Source: Cyclobacteriaceae bacterium (GTDB taxonomy: Bacteria; Bacteroidota; Bacteroidia; Cytophagales; Cyclobacteriaceae). From it: DNA of 39,916 nucleotides. The stretch's first letter is position 1. Each line of letters opens with the position of its first letter. The stretch covers positions 1 to 39,916 of the forward strand of contig JALONI010000018.1 of NCBI GenBank assembly GCA_025455015.1, in the 5' to 3' direction. A model generated the notes under the pieces. That model did not search any database. It had not been told where the DNA came from and saw only the letters and a program-made list of their open reading frames with translations. Shown piece after piece: positions 26,355 through 35,139 of this stretch. The position numbers and the translations under genes were made by a program.

Positions 26355-27626
26355 CTATGTTTTTTGTTTTTTCTTTTTCGCAGCCGGGAACAGCACATTG
26401 TTCAAAATCAACCGGAAGCCGGGGGACGTGGGGTGCAAATTCAGATCGGTGGGTTCTTCACCCACGGTGTGCTGGTAATCTTCCGGATCGTGGCCCGCAT
26501 AAAAAGTCCAAAATCCTTTGCCGAAAACTCCGTGCAAATATTTGGCTTCGCCTATTTCTTTATTTTCGCCCATGACGGTGACGTCCGGTTTGATCAATCC
26601 TTTTTTGAAGCCGGTGGTCTGGCCATAAAACCCTTTGATGACCTGGGTGTGATTTTGTGTGAGCATGGTAGGGATGGGATCCCATTTGGCCGAAAATTGG
26701 AAGATGGAAAAATAGTCGTTGTCCTGCCGCAGCCCGCGCTCGTTGGGCTTGTTGTCAATGTCTGAAAATTCATATTCGTAGGGGTCGCGCGAAAGGCGGA
26801 AGTCGGTGAAGGCAAACGTGCTTTCATAATTCAGCTTTTGCTGAGCCTGGGGGTCGGCCGGGTCGCCATCGTACATGCGTTCGCAGATGTCCACGCCTTC
26901 GGCCGACAGGGCGATGTCATACGAGTCGGTGGCGGAGCACATGGCAAACATAAAGCCGCCTCCGGCTACAAATTCTTTGATTCGTTTGGCCACGCTGAGT
27001 TTTAGCTGTGACACCTTTTGAAACCCAAACTGGCGGGCGGTGCCTTCGGCTTCTTTCTGCTGCTCCAGGTACCACGGCATGTTGGCATAGGAGCCATAAA
27101 ACTTTCCGTACTGGCCGGTAAAATCTTCGTGGTGCAGGTGCAGCCAGTCGTATTTGGCCAACGCGCCATTCAACACTTCTTCGTCAAAAACCACCTCGTA
27201 GGGTATTTCGGCATAGGTGAGCACCAGCGTGACGGCATCGTCCCACGGTTGCTTGGATTTGGGCGAGTACACGGCAATTTTGGGATACTTTTCCAACTTC
27301 ATCAGATCCGAGTTGACGGCCGGGCTGGCCACTTCGGCCAGGATGGTGTTGGCCTGGGCCGCGGATATCACCTCGTAGGTAACGCCCCGCACAATCAATT
27401 CATTTTGGATGTTGGGCTCGTAGGCGCACAGGAAGCTGCCCCCCCGATAGTTGAGCAGCCAGTCCACTTCTTTTTCGTTTCGGAGAATCCAATAGGTGAT
27501 GCCATACGCCTTCAGGTGGTTTACTTGTTTGGCGTCCATGGGGATGAGGATGTGATTGGCCCAGACCGGCCCCGAAAGCAACCCAATCAACAACCCAACC
27601 AGCCATTGCTTCGTTAAAGGCTTCAT
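26355..27626 (-). CDS. Secreted amidotransferase-like protein ('asparagine synthetase B' of Bacteroidota)
   Basis: A 423-residue protein with a signal peptide ([16 protein letters not shown], cleavage before NHILIP). The start of the mature protein, [23 protein letters not shown], marks a Bacteroidota family that I recall being labelled asparagine synthetase B; I see neither the N-terminal Cys nucleophile nor the ATP-pyrophosphatase motif of true AsnB, and the protein is exported, so that name is doubtful. The centre looks like a class I glutamine-amidotransferase-like fold: [10 protein letters not shown] and [14 protein letters not shown], the latter resembling a nucleophile elbow with Cys. 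A Lys-rich tail ends it. First gene of the operon with the lipoprotein and Asp-box protein. Confidence 0.72.
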   Translation of the reverse strand: MKPLTKQWLVGLLIGLLSGPVWANHILIPMDAKQVNHLKAYGITYWILRNEKEVDWLLNYRGGSFLCAYEPNIQNELIVRGVTYEVISAAQANTILAEVASPAVNSDLMKLEKYPKIAVYSPKSKQPWDDAVTLVLTYAEIPYEVVFDEEVLNGALAKYDWLHLHHEDFTGQYGKFYGSYANMPWYLEQQKEAEGTARQFGFQKVSQLKLSVAKRIKEFVAGGGFMFAMCSATDSYDIALSAEGVDICERMYDGDPADPQAQQKLNYESTFAFTDFRLSRDPYEYEFSDIDNKPNERGLRQDNDYFSIFQFSAKWDPIPTMLTQNHTQVIKGFYGQTTGFKKGLIKPDVTVMGENKEIGEAKYLHGVFGKGFWTFYAGHDPEDYQHTVGEEPTDLNLHPTSPGFRLILNNVLFPAAKKKKQKT

Positions 27627-27669
27627 GTGTGCATTTTATTAAAAAGTGTCGGTCCCGCCAATGCCAGGC

Positions 27670-27677
27670 GAAAGATA
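27670..27677 (-). promoter_or_regulatory. Candidate -7 element for the 27626-22005 operon
   Basis: On the minus strand TATCTTTC, seven of eight matches to TAnnTTTG. It abuts the plus-strand element at 27678 back to back and lies 43 bases before the start at 27626. Confidence 0.3.
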
Positions 27678-27685
27678 TACTTTTG
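27678..27685 (+). promoter_or_regulatory. Exact -7 element for the ABC permease gene
   Basis: TACTTTTG, an exact TAnnTTTG match, 42 bases before the ATG at 27728. No clear TTG at -33. It shares its position back to back with a minus-strand element. Confidence 0.45.
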
Positions 27686-27727
27686 TGCGCACAACCGCCA
27701 TTCAACAAACCCCCAAAACAAGTCGTT

Positions 27728-28963
27728 ATGAACTTGGTTGAAAACGTAAAAGAGGGCCTGCGCTCGGTCAAAGCCAATTTGCTGCGCTCCGTGCTCACGG
27801 CCGTCATCGTGGCCATCGGCATCATGTCATTGGTGGGCATTTTGACGGCCATCGATGGGATTGAGTTTTCGGTGTCGGAAAGCCTTTCATCGTTGGGGGT
27901 CAATACCTTTGATGTCTACTCCAAATTCAATCGCGGCAGCAGCCAGGAAGGGGTCAAAGAAAAAGTATATCCTCCCTTACAGTTTCAAGAGGTGCTTCGG
28001 TTTGTGAACCAATATGAGTTTCCGGCCACGGTGAGCATCAATGCCCGCCTGACCAGCCTGGCTGAAATCCGGTACAAGTCAAACAAAACCAACCCCAACG
28101 TGAATGTGATGGGGGTTAATGAAGAGTACATGGCCATCAAAGGGCTGAGCATTGAGGAAGGGCGGAATTTTTCGCGTTTTGAAATTCAGTACGGTACGCG
28201 GGTGGCCATTGTGGGCAGTGAACTCGCCAAGACTTTATTTGGCACCCGCAAAGAACGCATCAACACCACGCTATCTTTTAAAGGCAATCAATTCAAGGTA
28301 ATTGGCGTGATGAAGGAGAAAGGAAGCATTTCGGAAAATAACTTCGACAACATGATGTTGATCCCCGTGATTGTAGCCAACCAACTTTCGGGTGGGCAAC
28401 AGCTCTACTACCGCATGGCCGTGGGGGTTACAGATCCCAATCAGGTAGATGTGGCCATGGGGGAGGCCACCGGGCTGTTGCGAAAAATCCGCCACGACCA
28501 GGTGGGGCGAGAGAACTCGTTTGAGATCGAAAAAAGCGAGTCGCTGGCGCAAGAGTTGGAAAGCATCACCAGCGGGTTGCGCATTGGAGGATTTGGGGTT
28601 GGGTTCATCACCCTGTTGGGTGCATCGATTGCGCTGATGAACATTATGCTGGTGTCCGTGACCGAGCGCACGCGCGAGGTGGGGGTGCGCAAAGCCCTGG
28701 GCGCCACCCCGCTGCGCATCCGTCAGCAGTTCGTTATCGAAGCCATCGTGGTGTGCGTGCTGGGCGGCATTGCGGGCGTGCTGTTTGGCATCTTGATCGG
28801 CAACGTCATCTCAAACGCCATCGGCTTTAGTGCGTTTGTCATTCCGTGGACGTGGATCATGGTGGGCTTTTTGATTTGCATCTTGGTAGGCCTCATCTCG
28901 GGTTATTACCCGGCCTACAAGGCATCCAAGCTGGATCCCATCGAGTCGCTGCGGTTCGAATAA
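27728..28963 (+). CDS. ABC transporter permease (MacB/FtsX type)
   Basis: A 411-residue membrane protein with MacB topology: an N-terminal segment ([23 protein letters not shown]), a periplasmic domain of about 240 residues, then three membrane segments in an FtsX domain containing [20 protein letters not shown], the coupling-helix motif that contacts the ATPase. It ends with the family signature [22 protein letters not shown] in parts. Such permeases move lipoproteins, peptides or toxins or transmit force across the envelope; the substrate cannot be told. No ATPase or membrane-fusion partner is encoded nearby, so it must use one from elsewhere. The ATG at 27728 is used rather than upstream in-frame codons, which lie before the promoter element. 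Confidence 0.92.
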   Translation: MNLVENVKEGLRSVKANLLRSVLTAVIVAIGIMSLVGILTAIDGIEFSVSESLSSLGVNTFDVYSKFNRGSSQEGVKEKVYPPLQFQEVLRFVNQYEFPATVSINARLTSLAEIRYKSNKTNPNVNVMGVNEEYMAIKGLSIEEGRNFSRFEIQYGTRVAIVGSELAKTLFGTRKERINTTLSFKGNQFKVIGVMKEKGSISENNFDNMMLIPVIVANQLSGGQQLYYRMAVGVTDPNQVDVAMGEATGLLRKIRHDQVGRENSFEIEKSESLAQELESITSGLRIGGFGVGFITLLGASIALMNIMLVSVTERTREVGVRKALGATPLRIRQQFVIEAIVVCVLGGIAGVLFGILIGNVISNAIGFSAFVIPWTWIMVGFLICILVGLISGYYPAYKASKLDPIESLRFE

Positions 28964-29014
28964 GAGTATCGGTGGCTGCCTTGCCTTTGAGTGGGCGGTA
29001 TTGAATATCCTGCG

Positions 29015-29322
29015 TTTTTGATGGCCTGGGGTATTTTTTGGCAACCCTCCTTCGTCTCGCTTTTCGCGAGACTTCGGACTTTTTAAATCAGCCAAACCCC
29101 TGTTATGTTTTGAGCAGGGAGGTGAGACATTCAGTATTTTTGATGGCCTTGGGTGTATTTTGGCAACCCTCCTTCGTCTCGCTTTTTGCGAGACTTCGGA
29201 CTCTTTAAATCAGCCAAACCGCTGTTATGTTTTGAGCAGGGAGGTGAGACATTCAGTGTTTTTGATGGCCTGGGGTATTTTTTGGCAACCCTCCTTCGTC
29301 TCGCTTTTTGCGAGACTTCGGA
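29015..29322 (+). repeat. 122-bp tandem repeat, about 2.5 copies
   Basis: Copies begin at 29015, 29137 and 29259, exactly 122 bases apart; the third stops after about 64 bases where the tRNA-Ser flank begins. Full copies differ at only a handful of positions. Each copy carries a seven-base hairpin (GTCTCGC / GCGAGAC) with a five-base loop, at 29054-29072, 29176-29194 and 29298-29316. The region fills most of the 367-base gap between the permease stop and the tRNA, and no gene is visible in it. Confidence 0.9.
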
Positions 29323-29325
29323 GGG
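29289..29325 (-). terminator. Extended hairpin just after the tRNA-Ser 3' end
   Basis: In the third repeat copy the hairpin is longer: CCCTCC and GTCTCGC pair with GCGAGAC and GGAGGG around a five-base loop, with a symmetric three-base internal loop. It begins six bases past the tRNA 3' end. No U-run follows on the minus strand, so it may be a processing or 3'-stability hairpin rather than a true terminator. Confidence 0.4.
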
Positions 29326-29330
29326 TGAAG

Positions 29331-29417
29331 CGGAGAGGGAGGGATTCGAACCCTCGATACAGTTGCCCGTATAACGGTTTTCGAGACCGTCCCATTCGGC
29401 CACTCTGGCACCTCTCC
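29331..29417 (-). tRNA. tRNA-Ser (anticodon CGA)
   Basis: The minus strand folds as an 87-base class II tRNA. The acceptor stem is GGAGAGG / CCTCTCC with a G discriminator. The anticodon arm is ACGGT-CTCGAAA-ACCGT, placing CGA at positions 34-36, which reads UCG. A long variable arm and a T arm with GGTTCGAATCC follow, as expected for serine tRNA. The 3' CCA is not encoded (CTT follows), so it is added after transcription. An exact -7 promoter element lies 17 bases upstream. Confidence 0.96.
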
Positions 29418-29434
29418 GGTCAAGAATCGGGTGG

Positions 29435-29442
29435 CAAAAATA
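29435..29442 (-). promoter_or_regulatory. Exact -7 element for tRNA-Ser
   Basis: TATTTTTG on the minus strand, an exact match to TAnnTTTG, 17 bases upstream of the mature tRNA 5' end. It lies just downstream of the hydrolase stop codon, so the tRNA has its own promoter. Confidence 0.5.
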
Positions 29443-29450
29443 GCAATTTG

Positions 29451-30332
29451 TTACGGTTGCGTAAGTGACTTGATCATTTCGAGCACCTCGGCCCGTATCA
29501 GGTGTGGGTGTGTCCACGGCACAAAATGATTCATGTCGTCAATGAGCACGAGCTGTACCGGGGCGTTGACCAGCATGCGTTTGGCAAAGTGGGCATTGCC
29601 GGGGGGCACCAACTTGTCGTTGCCGCCTTGGATCACCGTTACCGGGATGGTGATTTCCTGCCACCGCGGCAGCATCGCTTCCAGTTGGGGTTTTACCCGA
29701 TAAATTTCATCGTTGGAGGCGCGCAGCGAACGCGGCATCATCCACTTCAGCATGGGCGTGGCCAGCGGGGCACGGAACCACTCATGGGGTTCCAACGCGG
29801 GATCGATTGAGCCCGCCACGATGACCAGTCCATCCACCCATTGTGGGTAGTCCATGGCCATTTGCGCGATGACGGGGCCACCCAGTGAGTGCCCCACCAA
29901 AACCAGCGGGTTCGCGCGCTTGTGTTTTTCCAGCACCGGAAACAGCAGCGCACTTTGGGCGGCCAGCGATTTTTCCGCTCGCCCAAAATCCGAGCTGCCA
30001 AAACCGGGGCGATCCACCGAAATCAACTGCGCCTGCGCCAGCAGGGCACTGTCGGCCATGAAGTCAATAAACGCGCTGAGTGAACCGGGCGACCCATGCA
30101 TGAACACCACCACGGGCTTAGTCGTATCGCCCACGTGCAGGTAGTTGACCGTGCGTTGGCCCACCCGGTATTGGTGCAACGTCCCCTTAAATTTTTTATC
30201 GCAGAAAAAACGGTCGATTTCGGAACGGCTCATGCGAAATTGCATGCACGAATCCATCAGCAGCATCACAGCCAAGCCGGCCAGCAGGGTAATCCAAAGT
30301 CCCTTCCAACGGACTTCCGAGAGGGTGATCAC
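29451..30332 (-). CDS. Alpha/beta hydrolase, membrane-anchored or lipoprotein
   Basis: A 293-residue alpha/beta hydrolase. The N-terminal segment ([21 protein letters not shown]) is either a membrane anchor or a weak lipobox ending at C29. The fold is complete: oxyanion motif HGSPGS at 79-84, nucleophile elbow GHSLGG with S149, acid D239 in GGNDKLVPP and base H269 in MNHFVPW. Substrate unknown; the family includes esterases, epoxide and haloalkane hydrolases. Its GTG start at 30332 overlaps the stop of the S41 protease by four bases (GTGA), so the two are translationally coupled and probably act in the same compartment. Confidence 0.9.
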   Translation of the reverse strand: MITLSEVRWKGLWITLLAGLAVMLLMDSCMQFRMSRSEIDRFFCDKKFKGTLHQYRVGQRTVNYLHVGDTTKPVVVFMHGSPGSLSAFIDFMADSALLAQAQLISVDRPGFGSSDFGRAEKSLAAQSALLFPVLEKHKRANPLVLVGHSLGGPVIAQMAMDYPQWVDGLVIVAGSIDPALEPHEWFRAPLATPMLKWMMPRSLRASNDEIYRVKPQLEAMLPRWQEITIPVTVIQGGNDKLVPPGNAHFAKRMLVNAPVQLVLIDDMNHFVPWTHPHLIRAEVLEMIKSLTQP

Positions 30333-31975
30333 AGTTTCAAAATCTTCTTGTACTCGGTAGGCGTACGCAGCAGTTGCACGGCTTGCTTCACATCTTCGTC
30401 ATACTGGAATCCGACCTCCGCTACCCCGGCTTCAAAATAATAGCGGCTCACGATCTCGCGCTCCAGCAACTCTTTTATCTGATCTTTGAACAGGGTGTAC
30501 TCGTGCTTGCGGCTTTCCGCCAGTTTCTGGCGCAAGTCCATCACGTGTGGCTTCAGTTCCTCGTAATAGCGTTCGTGTTTGGCTTCTTCCTCCAGTGCTT
30601 TGAGTTCCGCTTCGATGGCGGGCTCGTGGCGAAAGGGTTTTGCTTTGATCCACCCGACAAAGTCTTGGTACTCGGCATCGGTCAGCGCAAACTGGCGTGC
30701 GGGGACAAGTGTGCTGTGCCGGGCCGCATACTCAGTGGCGTAGTCAAACAGCCAGCCTTGCGAGTAAAGGGCAATGGCCAGCGAAGATAAGGGCTTGGCG
30801 GGTCGTTTGATATCCGGATCGATGCCTCCTCCTTCATAAACCGAGCGGCCTCGCGCGGTTTTAAATTCCTTCTTGAGTGAATCCGGAATGGATTCCACGC
30901 TGCCATCTTCCCTGCGGTGGGCATAGTCCAGCACTTGAATGCAGCGGCCGGTGGGTGTGTAGTATTTGGCCGTGGTGATTTTTACCTGCGAATTGTAAGA
31001 CAGCGGCCGGGGCTCTTGTACCAGCCCCTTTCCGAAAGAACGCTCCCCCAGAATGACCGCACGGTCATAGTCTTGTAAGGTGCCCGCCACAATTTCGGAA
31101 GCCGAAGCGCTGCCTCGGTTGATCAATACCACCACGGGCAGGTCTACGTCAGTGGGGCTGTTGAGCGTGCGATACGTAACATTGCGCTCGGCAATTTTGC
31201 CCTTGGTGGTGACCACCTCCTTGTCTTTGGGAAGAAAAATATTGCAGATGTTCACGGCTTCCATCAGCAAGCCGCCCGGGTTGTCGCGCAAGTCAAGCAC
31301 GATGCTTTTGGCGCCTTTTTCTTTTAACGAGGCGATGGCCTGCCGTACCTCACGTCCCACGTCCTGGGTAAACTCCGTTACCTGCACATACCCCACCTCG
31401 CCATCCACCAACCCGGCATAGGGTACGTGGTTGATTTTGATTTTCTCTCGTCTGAATTCCAATGTCAGCGGATTTTTTTCACCCCATCGCTTGACGGTCA
31501 ACTTGATGGTGGTACCCAGTTGGCCGCGCATGAGTTGGTTGGCCTCCTCAGGGGTGAGCCGTGCCAGCTCTACCTCGTCCAGCTTGAGGATTTCATCGCC
31601 AATGCGCAACCCGTTTTTGAAGGCCGGAAACCCCTCGTACACCATGGTCACCACGGTGCGGTTGCCAAACTGCCGGGTCAAGGCACCGATGCCCCCATAC
31701 TGCCCCGTATTTTGGGTACGGTAGTCTTCAATTTCATCCTCCGAAATGTAGTTGGTGTAGGGGTCGAGCGAGTTAAGCATGGCATCAATGCCCGTGCGCA
31801 TCATTTTTTGAGGGCTTACCTCGTCCACGTACAGCGTGTTTACCTCGCGAAACAGCGAGGCGAAAATCTCCAGGTTTTTGGCGATTTCGAAATACCGCTC
31901 CGCGGGGGGCGTCATCGCCAACGCTCCCAACCCCATCAAAACCACGGCTGCCACCAGCCATTTTTTCCGTTTCAT
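30329..31975 (-). CDS. S41 family C-terminal processing peptidase
   Basis: A 548-residue CtpA/Prc-like serine protease acting in the periplasm. It has an N-terminal signal or anchor (WLVAAVVLMGLGALAM), the short helical domain with LDPYTNYISEDE, a PDZ domain (about residues 90-175, with GIGALTRQ and GLRIGDEIL), and the catalytic core with the Ser-Lys dyad: GSASASE (S291 by spacing) and FGKGLVQ (K316), 25 residues apart as in Prc. The C-terminal 180 residues are a helical extension common in Bacteroidota members. A candidate promoter ends four bases before the ATG at 31975. Confidence 0.95.
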   Translation of the reverse strand: MKRKKWLVAAVVLMGLGALAMTPPAERYFEIAKNLEIFASLFREVNTLYVDEVSPQKMMRTGIDAMLNSLDPYTNYISEDEIEDYRTQNTGQYGGIGALTRQFGNRTVVTMVYEGFPAFKNGLRIGDEILKLDEVELARLTPEEANQLMRGQLGTTIKLTVKRWGEKNPLTLEFRREKIKINHVPYAGLVDGEVGYVQVTEFTQDVGREVRQAIASLKEKGAKSIVLDLRDNPGGLLMEAVNICNIFLPKDKEVVTTKGKIAERNVTYRTLNSPTDVDLPVVVLINRGSASASEIVAGTLQDYDRAVILGERSFGKGLVQEPRPLSYNSQVKITTAKYYTPTGRCIQVLDYAHRREDGSVESIPDSLKKEFKTARGRSVYEGGGIDPDIKRPAKPLSSLAIALYSQGWLFDYATEYAARHSTLVPARQFALTDAEYQDFVGWIKAKPFRHEPAIEAELKALEEEAKHERYYEELKPHVMDLRQKLAESRKHEYTLFKDQIKELLEREIVSRYYFEAGVAEVGFQYDEDVKQAVQLLRTPTEYKKILKL

Positions 31976-31979
31976 GAGC

Positions 31980-31987
31980 TAAAAATA
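31980..31987 (-). promoter_or_regulatory. Candidate -7 element directly before the S41 protease
   Basis: TATTTTTA on the minus strand matches TAnnTTTG except for the last base and ends four bases before the ATG at 31975, implying a leaderless or nearly leaderless mRNA. Confidence 0.3.
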
Positions 31988-32131
31988 CGATTTTTTGGTG
32001 CCAGCGGTTGGTGCGGCAGGCCGATCCGGCTCATTTTCCACCCTTTTGTCAAAACTTTTTTCTGGGCGCAATACCGCTTCGCTTCCGTTGAACGTTGCGT
32101 ACCTTTAACCCGTCAACCAACCAACATACGT

Positions 32132-35101
32132 ATGCTGAAAAAAATTTCCGGTGTGGCGCTGCTCGCTTTGGTCCTGTGGTCGTGCAGCAAAGACCCCAAC
32201 ACCCTCCAAACGGCCGAAAGCGGAGGATATTCCTACGAATTTGTGCCCAACGACCCGTTGAAGGTGCGCATCTACACCCTAAAAAACGGGCTGAAAGTTT
32301 ACCTGAGCCAATACAAGGCCGAGCCGCGCATCCAAACCGCCATCGCGGTCAAGGCGGGGGGTAAGTTTGACCCGGCTAACGCCACCGGGCTGGCCCATTA
32401 TCTTGAACACATCATGTTTAAGGGGACGAGCGCTTTTGGCACGCAAGACTGGAACAACGAAAAAGTGTTGTTGGACAGCATTGAGCAGATGTTTGAGCAC
32501 TATCGCACGCTTACCGACACCACGCAGCGGAAGGAGTACTACAAGCTGATCGATCAGGTCTCGAACGAGGCATCGAAGCTTGCCATTGCCAATGAGTATG
32601 ACAAACTGGTGTCAGCCATTGGCGCCAAAGGCACCAACGCCTACACCACCGAAGACCGCACCGTGTACATCAATGACATCCCCGCCAACCAGGTGGCCAA
32701 TTGGCTTACCATTGAAGGCAACCGGTTTAAGGAAATCGTGCCCCGCCTTTTCCATACCGAGTTGGAGGCTGTGTACGAAGAGAAAAACCGCAGCTTAGAC
32801 AATGATTACTGGAAGACCTACGAAGAAATGTATCGGGCCGCTTTTGCCAAACATCCCTACGGCACACAAACCGTCATTGGCACCATCGAACACCTCAAGA
32901 ACCCGTCCATTACCGAAATCAAAAACTATTTCAACAAATACTACCGGCCCAACAACGTGGCCCTTTGCATGAGCGGTGACCTGGACTATGACCAAACCAT
33001 TAAATTGATTGAAGAAAAATTTGGTGATTGGCAGCCCAACCCCGAACTCACCGCCTGGACGCCCATTGAAGAAGAGCCGATCACCGCACCGATCGAACGC
33101 GAAGTGTACGGCCCGGATGCCGAGTGGATCAATATCGCCTTCCGGTTCAAAGGCACCGGCAGCCAGGATTTTGCTTTGCTGCGCCTGACGGACATGATCT
33201 TGGCCAATTCGCAAGCCGGGCTCATCGACCTGAACCTGAAGCAGCAGCAAAAGGTGTTAGAGCCCACCAGTTTTGTGAACGACCTCAACGACTACTCGCT
33301 CCACACGTTTTCTGCGCGCCCCCGCGAAGGCCAAACGCTGGATGACGTGAAAGCGCTGCTGCTCGAGCAAATTGAGCTTGTAAAAAAAGGACAGTTTGAC
33401 GACTGGTTGCTGGAGGCGGTCATCAACGATTTGAAAAAGCAAAAAACGCAACAGTCCGAATACAACTGGAGCCGCTCCAATGACATGGTTATGGCTTTTA
33501 CCAACAACATTTCGTGGGATAAGTATGTGGCCTCGTTGGATGAATTGAAGAAGTACACCAAGGAAGATGTGATCAAGTTTGCCAACGACAACTACAACGA
33601 CAATTACATTATCATCAAAAAGCGCACCGGCAAAGACCCAAACAGCCAAAAGGTACCGAAGCCCGCCATCACCAAAGTGGCCCTCAACAAAGAGGCAAAG
33701 TCACCCTTTCATGAAGCTATTTTGGCCAATCAGGTAGAGAAGTTGCAGCCCGTGTTTATTGACTACGATAAGGACATCAAGAAACTGAAGATGGACAAAG
33801 GCATTGACGTGCTGTATACACAGAACAAAGAGAATGCCCTGTTCACGCTGTACTATTTGGCCGACAAAGGCACGAACCACGATCCGCGCATGCAGCACGC
33901 GTTGGAGTATTTAGAATACATCGGTACAGACGAAATGACGGCAGAAGACTTCAAAAAGGAGTTTTACAAACTGGGCTGCAACTTCGGTGTGTTTGCCAGC
34001 GAAGATCAAACCTATGTGTCCCTGTCGGGCCTCACGGAAAACATGGAAAAAGCCATGCAACTGTTTGAAAAGCTGTTGGCCAACCCGAAAGCCGATGAGG
34101 CCGCGTTGGCCAAGATGATCGAGGGCACCTTCAAGAAGCGCGATGATACCAAGTTGGACAAGTTTGCCATTTTGTGGGATGGGCTGGTCAACTACGGTAC
34201 CTATGGGGCCAACTCCCCCTTTACGAATATACTGTCAAATAAGGACTTGCGTCAACTCAACTCAGACGAACTGATTGCGATCATTAAGGATTTCACCCAA
34301 ACGCAGCACCGCGTGCTGTACTTTGGCCCTAAGTCCGACACCGAACTGCTGGCTGCGCTCAATGCACACCACAACGTGCCGGCCGCGCTCAAACCGGCTC
34401 CGGCTCCCGTGGATTTCGCCATGAGCGATATGTCGAAGCCCGCGGTGTACTGGACCGACTACGACATGGTGCAGGCCGAGATCATTTTCCTGTCGAAAGG
34501 CGAGACGTATGACCCCGCCCGGGCGGCCAAAATTCGGATGTTCAACGAATACTTTGGCGGCACCTTGAGTTCACCCGTGTTTCAGGAATTACGCGAAGCG
34601 CAAGGGTTGGCTTATTCGGCATTTGCCAGCTACAACACGGCCCAGCGAAAAGACAAGAACGACTCGTTTTTTGGATACATTGGCACGCAGGCCGACAAAC
34701 AGCGCGAGTCGATGAAGGCCATGATGGGTCTCATCCAGGAGTTCCCGAAATCGGAAGGCGGGTTCAACATCGCTAAGCAGTCGTTGCTCAACCAGTTGGA
34801 GAGCGAACGCATCACCAAAACAAGCATCTTGTTCAACTACGAGTCGGCCCAAAAGCGCGGGTTGGATCATGACATCCGCAAGGACATCTACCGCGACATC
34901 CAAACGATGACGCTGGCCGATTTGGAGACGTTTCAGCAGGAATACATCAAAGGCCGGAAGTTCAACGTGGTATTGGTGGGCTCCAAAGACAAGTTGAACC
35001 TGAAAGACCTTCAGAACTATGGCACCGTAAAGCAGTTGACGCTGGATGAATTGTTTGGCTATGAAAAACCCACCAAGATCAACCTAGAGAAAACCAACTA
35101 A
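32132..35101 (+). CDS. M16 family zinc metalloprotease, lipoprotein
   Basis: A 989-residue M16B peptidase (pitrilysin type) fused as two halves. A lipobox LWSC (C18) follows a short hydrophobic leader, so the enzyme should be lipid-anchored in the envelope. The active N-terminal half has the inverted zinc motif HYLEH at residues 89-93 and the third ligand in the segment ELEAVYEEKNR near residue 211. The distance between them is about 120 residues, longer than the usual 75-80, owing to a helical insert (LLDSIEQMFEHYRTLTD to ASKLAIANEYDKL). The second half lacks the zinc motif, as expected. The frame is open upstream to 31427, but that stretch is antisense to the protease gene and not translated; the ATG at 32132 gives the lipoprotein signal. 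It is divergent from the S41 gene. Confidence 0.95.
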   Translation: MLKKISGVALLALVLWSCSKDPNTLQTAESGGYSYEFVPNDPLKVRIYTLKNGLKVYLSQYKAEPRIQTAIAVKAGGKFDPANATGLAHYLEHIMFKGTSAFGTQDWNNEKVLLDSIEQMFEHYRTLTDTTQRKEYYKLIDQVSNEASKLAIANEYDKLVSAIGAKGTNAYTTEDRTVYINDIPANQVANWLTIEGNRFKEIVPRLFHTELEAVYEEKNRSLDNDYWKTYEEMYRAAFAKHPYGTQTVIGTIEHLKNPSITEIKNYFNKYYRPNNVALCMSGDLDYDQTIKLIEEKFGDWQPNPELTAWTPIEEEPITAPIEREVYGPDAEWINIAFRFKGTGSQDFALLRLTDMILANSQAGLIDLNLKQQQKVLEPTSFVNDLNDYSLHTFSARPREGQTLDDVKALLLEQIELVKKGQFDDWLLEAVINDLKKQKTQQSEYNWSRSNDMVMAFTNNISWDKYVASLDELKKYTKEDVIKFANDNYNDNYIIIKKRTGKDPNSQKVPKPAITKVALNKEAKSPFHEAILANQVEKLQPVFIDYDKDIKKLKMDKGIDVLYTQNKENALFTLYYLADKGTNHDPRMQHALEYLEYIGTDEMTAEDFKKEFYKLGCNFGVFASEDQTYVSLSGLTENMEKAMQLFEKLLANPKADEAALAKMIEGTFKKRDDTKLDKFAILWDGLVNYGTYGANSPFTNILSNKDLRQLNSDELIAIIKDFTQTQHRVLYFGPKSDTELLAALNAHHNVPAALKPAPAPVDFAMSDMSKPAVYWTDYDMVQAEIIFLSKGETYDPARAAKIRMFNEYFGGTLSSPVFQELREAQGLAYSAFASYNTAQRKDKNDSFFGYIGTQADKQRESMKAMMGLIQEFPKSEGGFNIAKQSLLNQLESERITKTSILFNYESAQKRGLDHDIRKDIYRDIQTMTLADLETFQQEYIKGRKFNVVLVGSKDKLNLKDLQNYGTVKQLTLDELFGYEKPTKINLEKTN

Positions 35102-35139
35102 CACCCGCCCGGCAGGAATAACCCGGAGCGAAGGTAAAG

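Noticed and set aside
29015-29322. Possible CRISPR array
   Set aside because: The whole 122-base unit is repeated without unique spacers and there are no cas genes; it is a plain tandem repeat.
29289-29325. The hairpin as an attachment site of an integrated element
   Set aside because: No integrase and no second copy of the tRNA 3' end are visible in the window, so integration remains only a speculation.
28811-29517. Minus-strand open frames of 94 and 128 codons through the repeat and tRNA
   Set aside because: They cross the 122-bp repeats and, for the longer one, the tRNA-Ser itself; the similar peptides arise from the tandem repeat, not from protein selection.
29451-30332. Alpha/beta hydrolase as the missing MenH of the menaquinone pathway
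   Set aside because: It has a membrane anchor or lipobox and is coupled to an S41 protease far from the men operon; nothing specific points to MenH.
31427-32131. A 235-codon upstream extension of the M16 protease frame
   Set aside because: It is antisense to the S41 protease. The ATG at 32132 opens a lipoprotein signal, so the extension is not translated.
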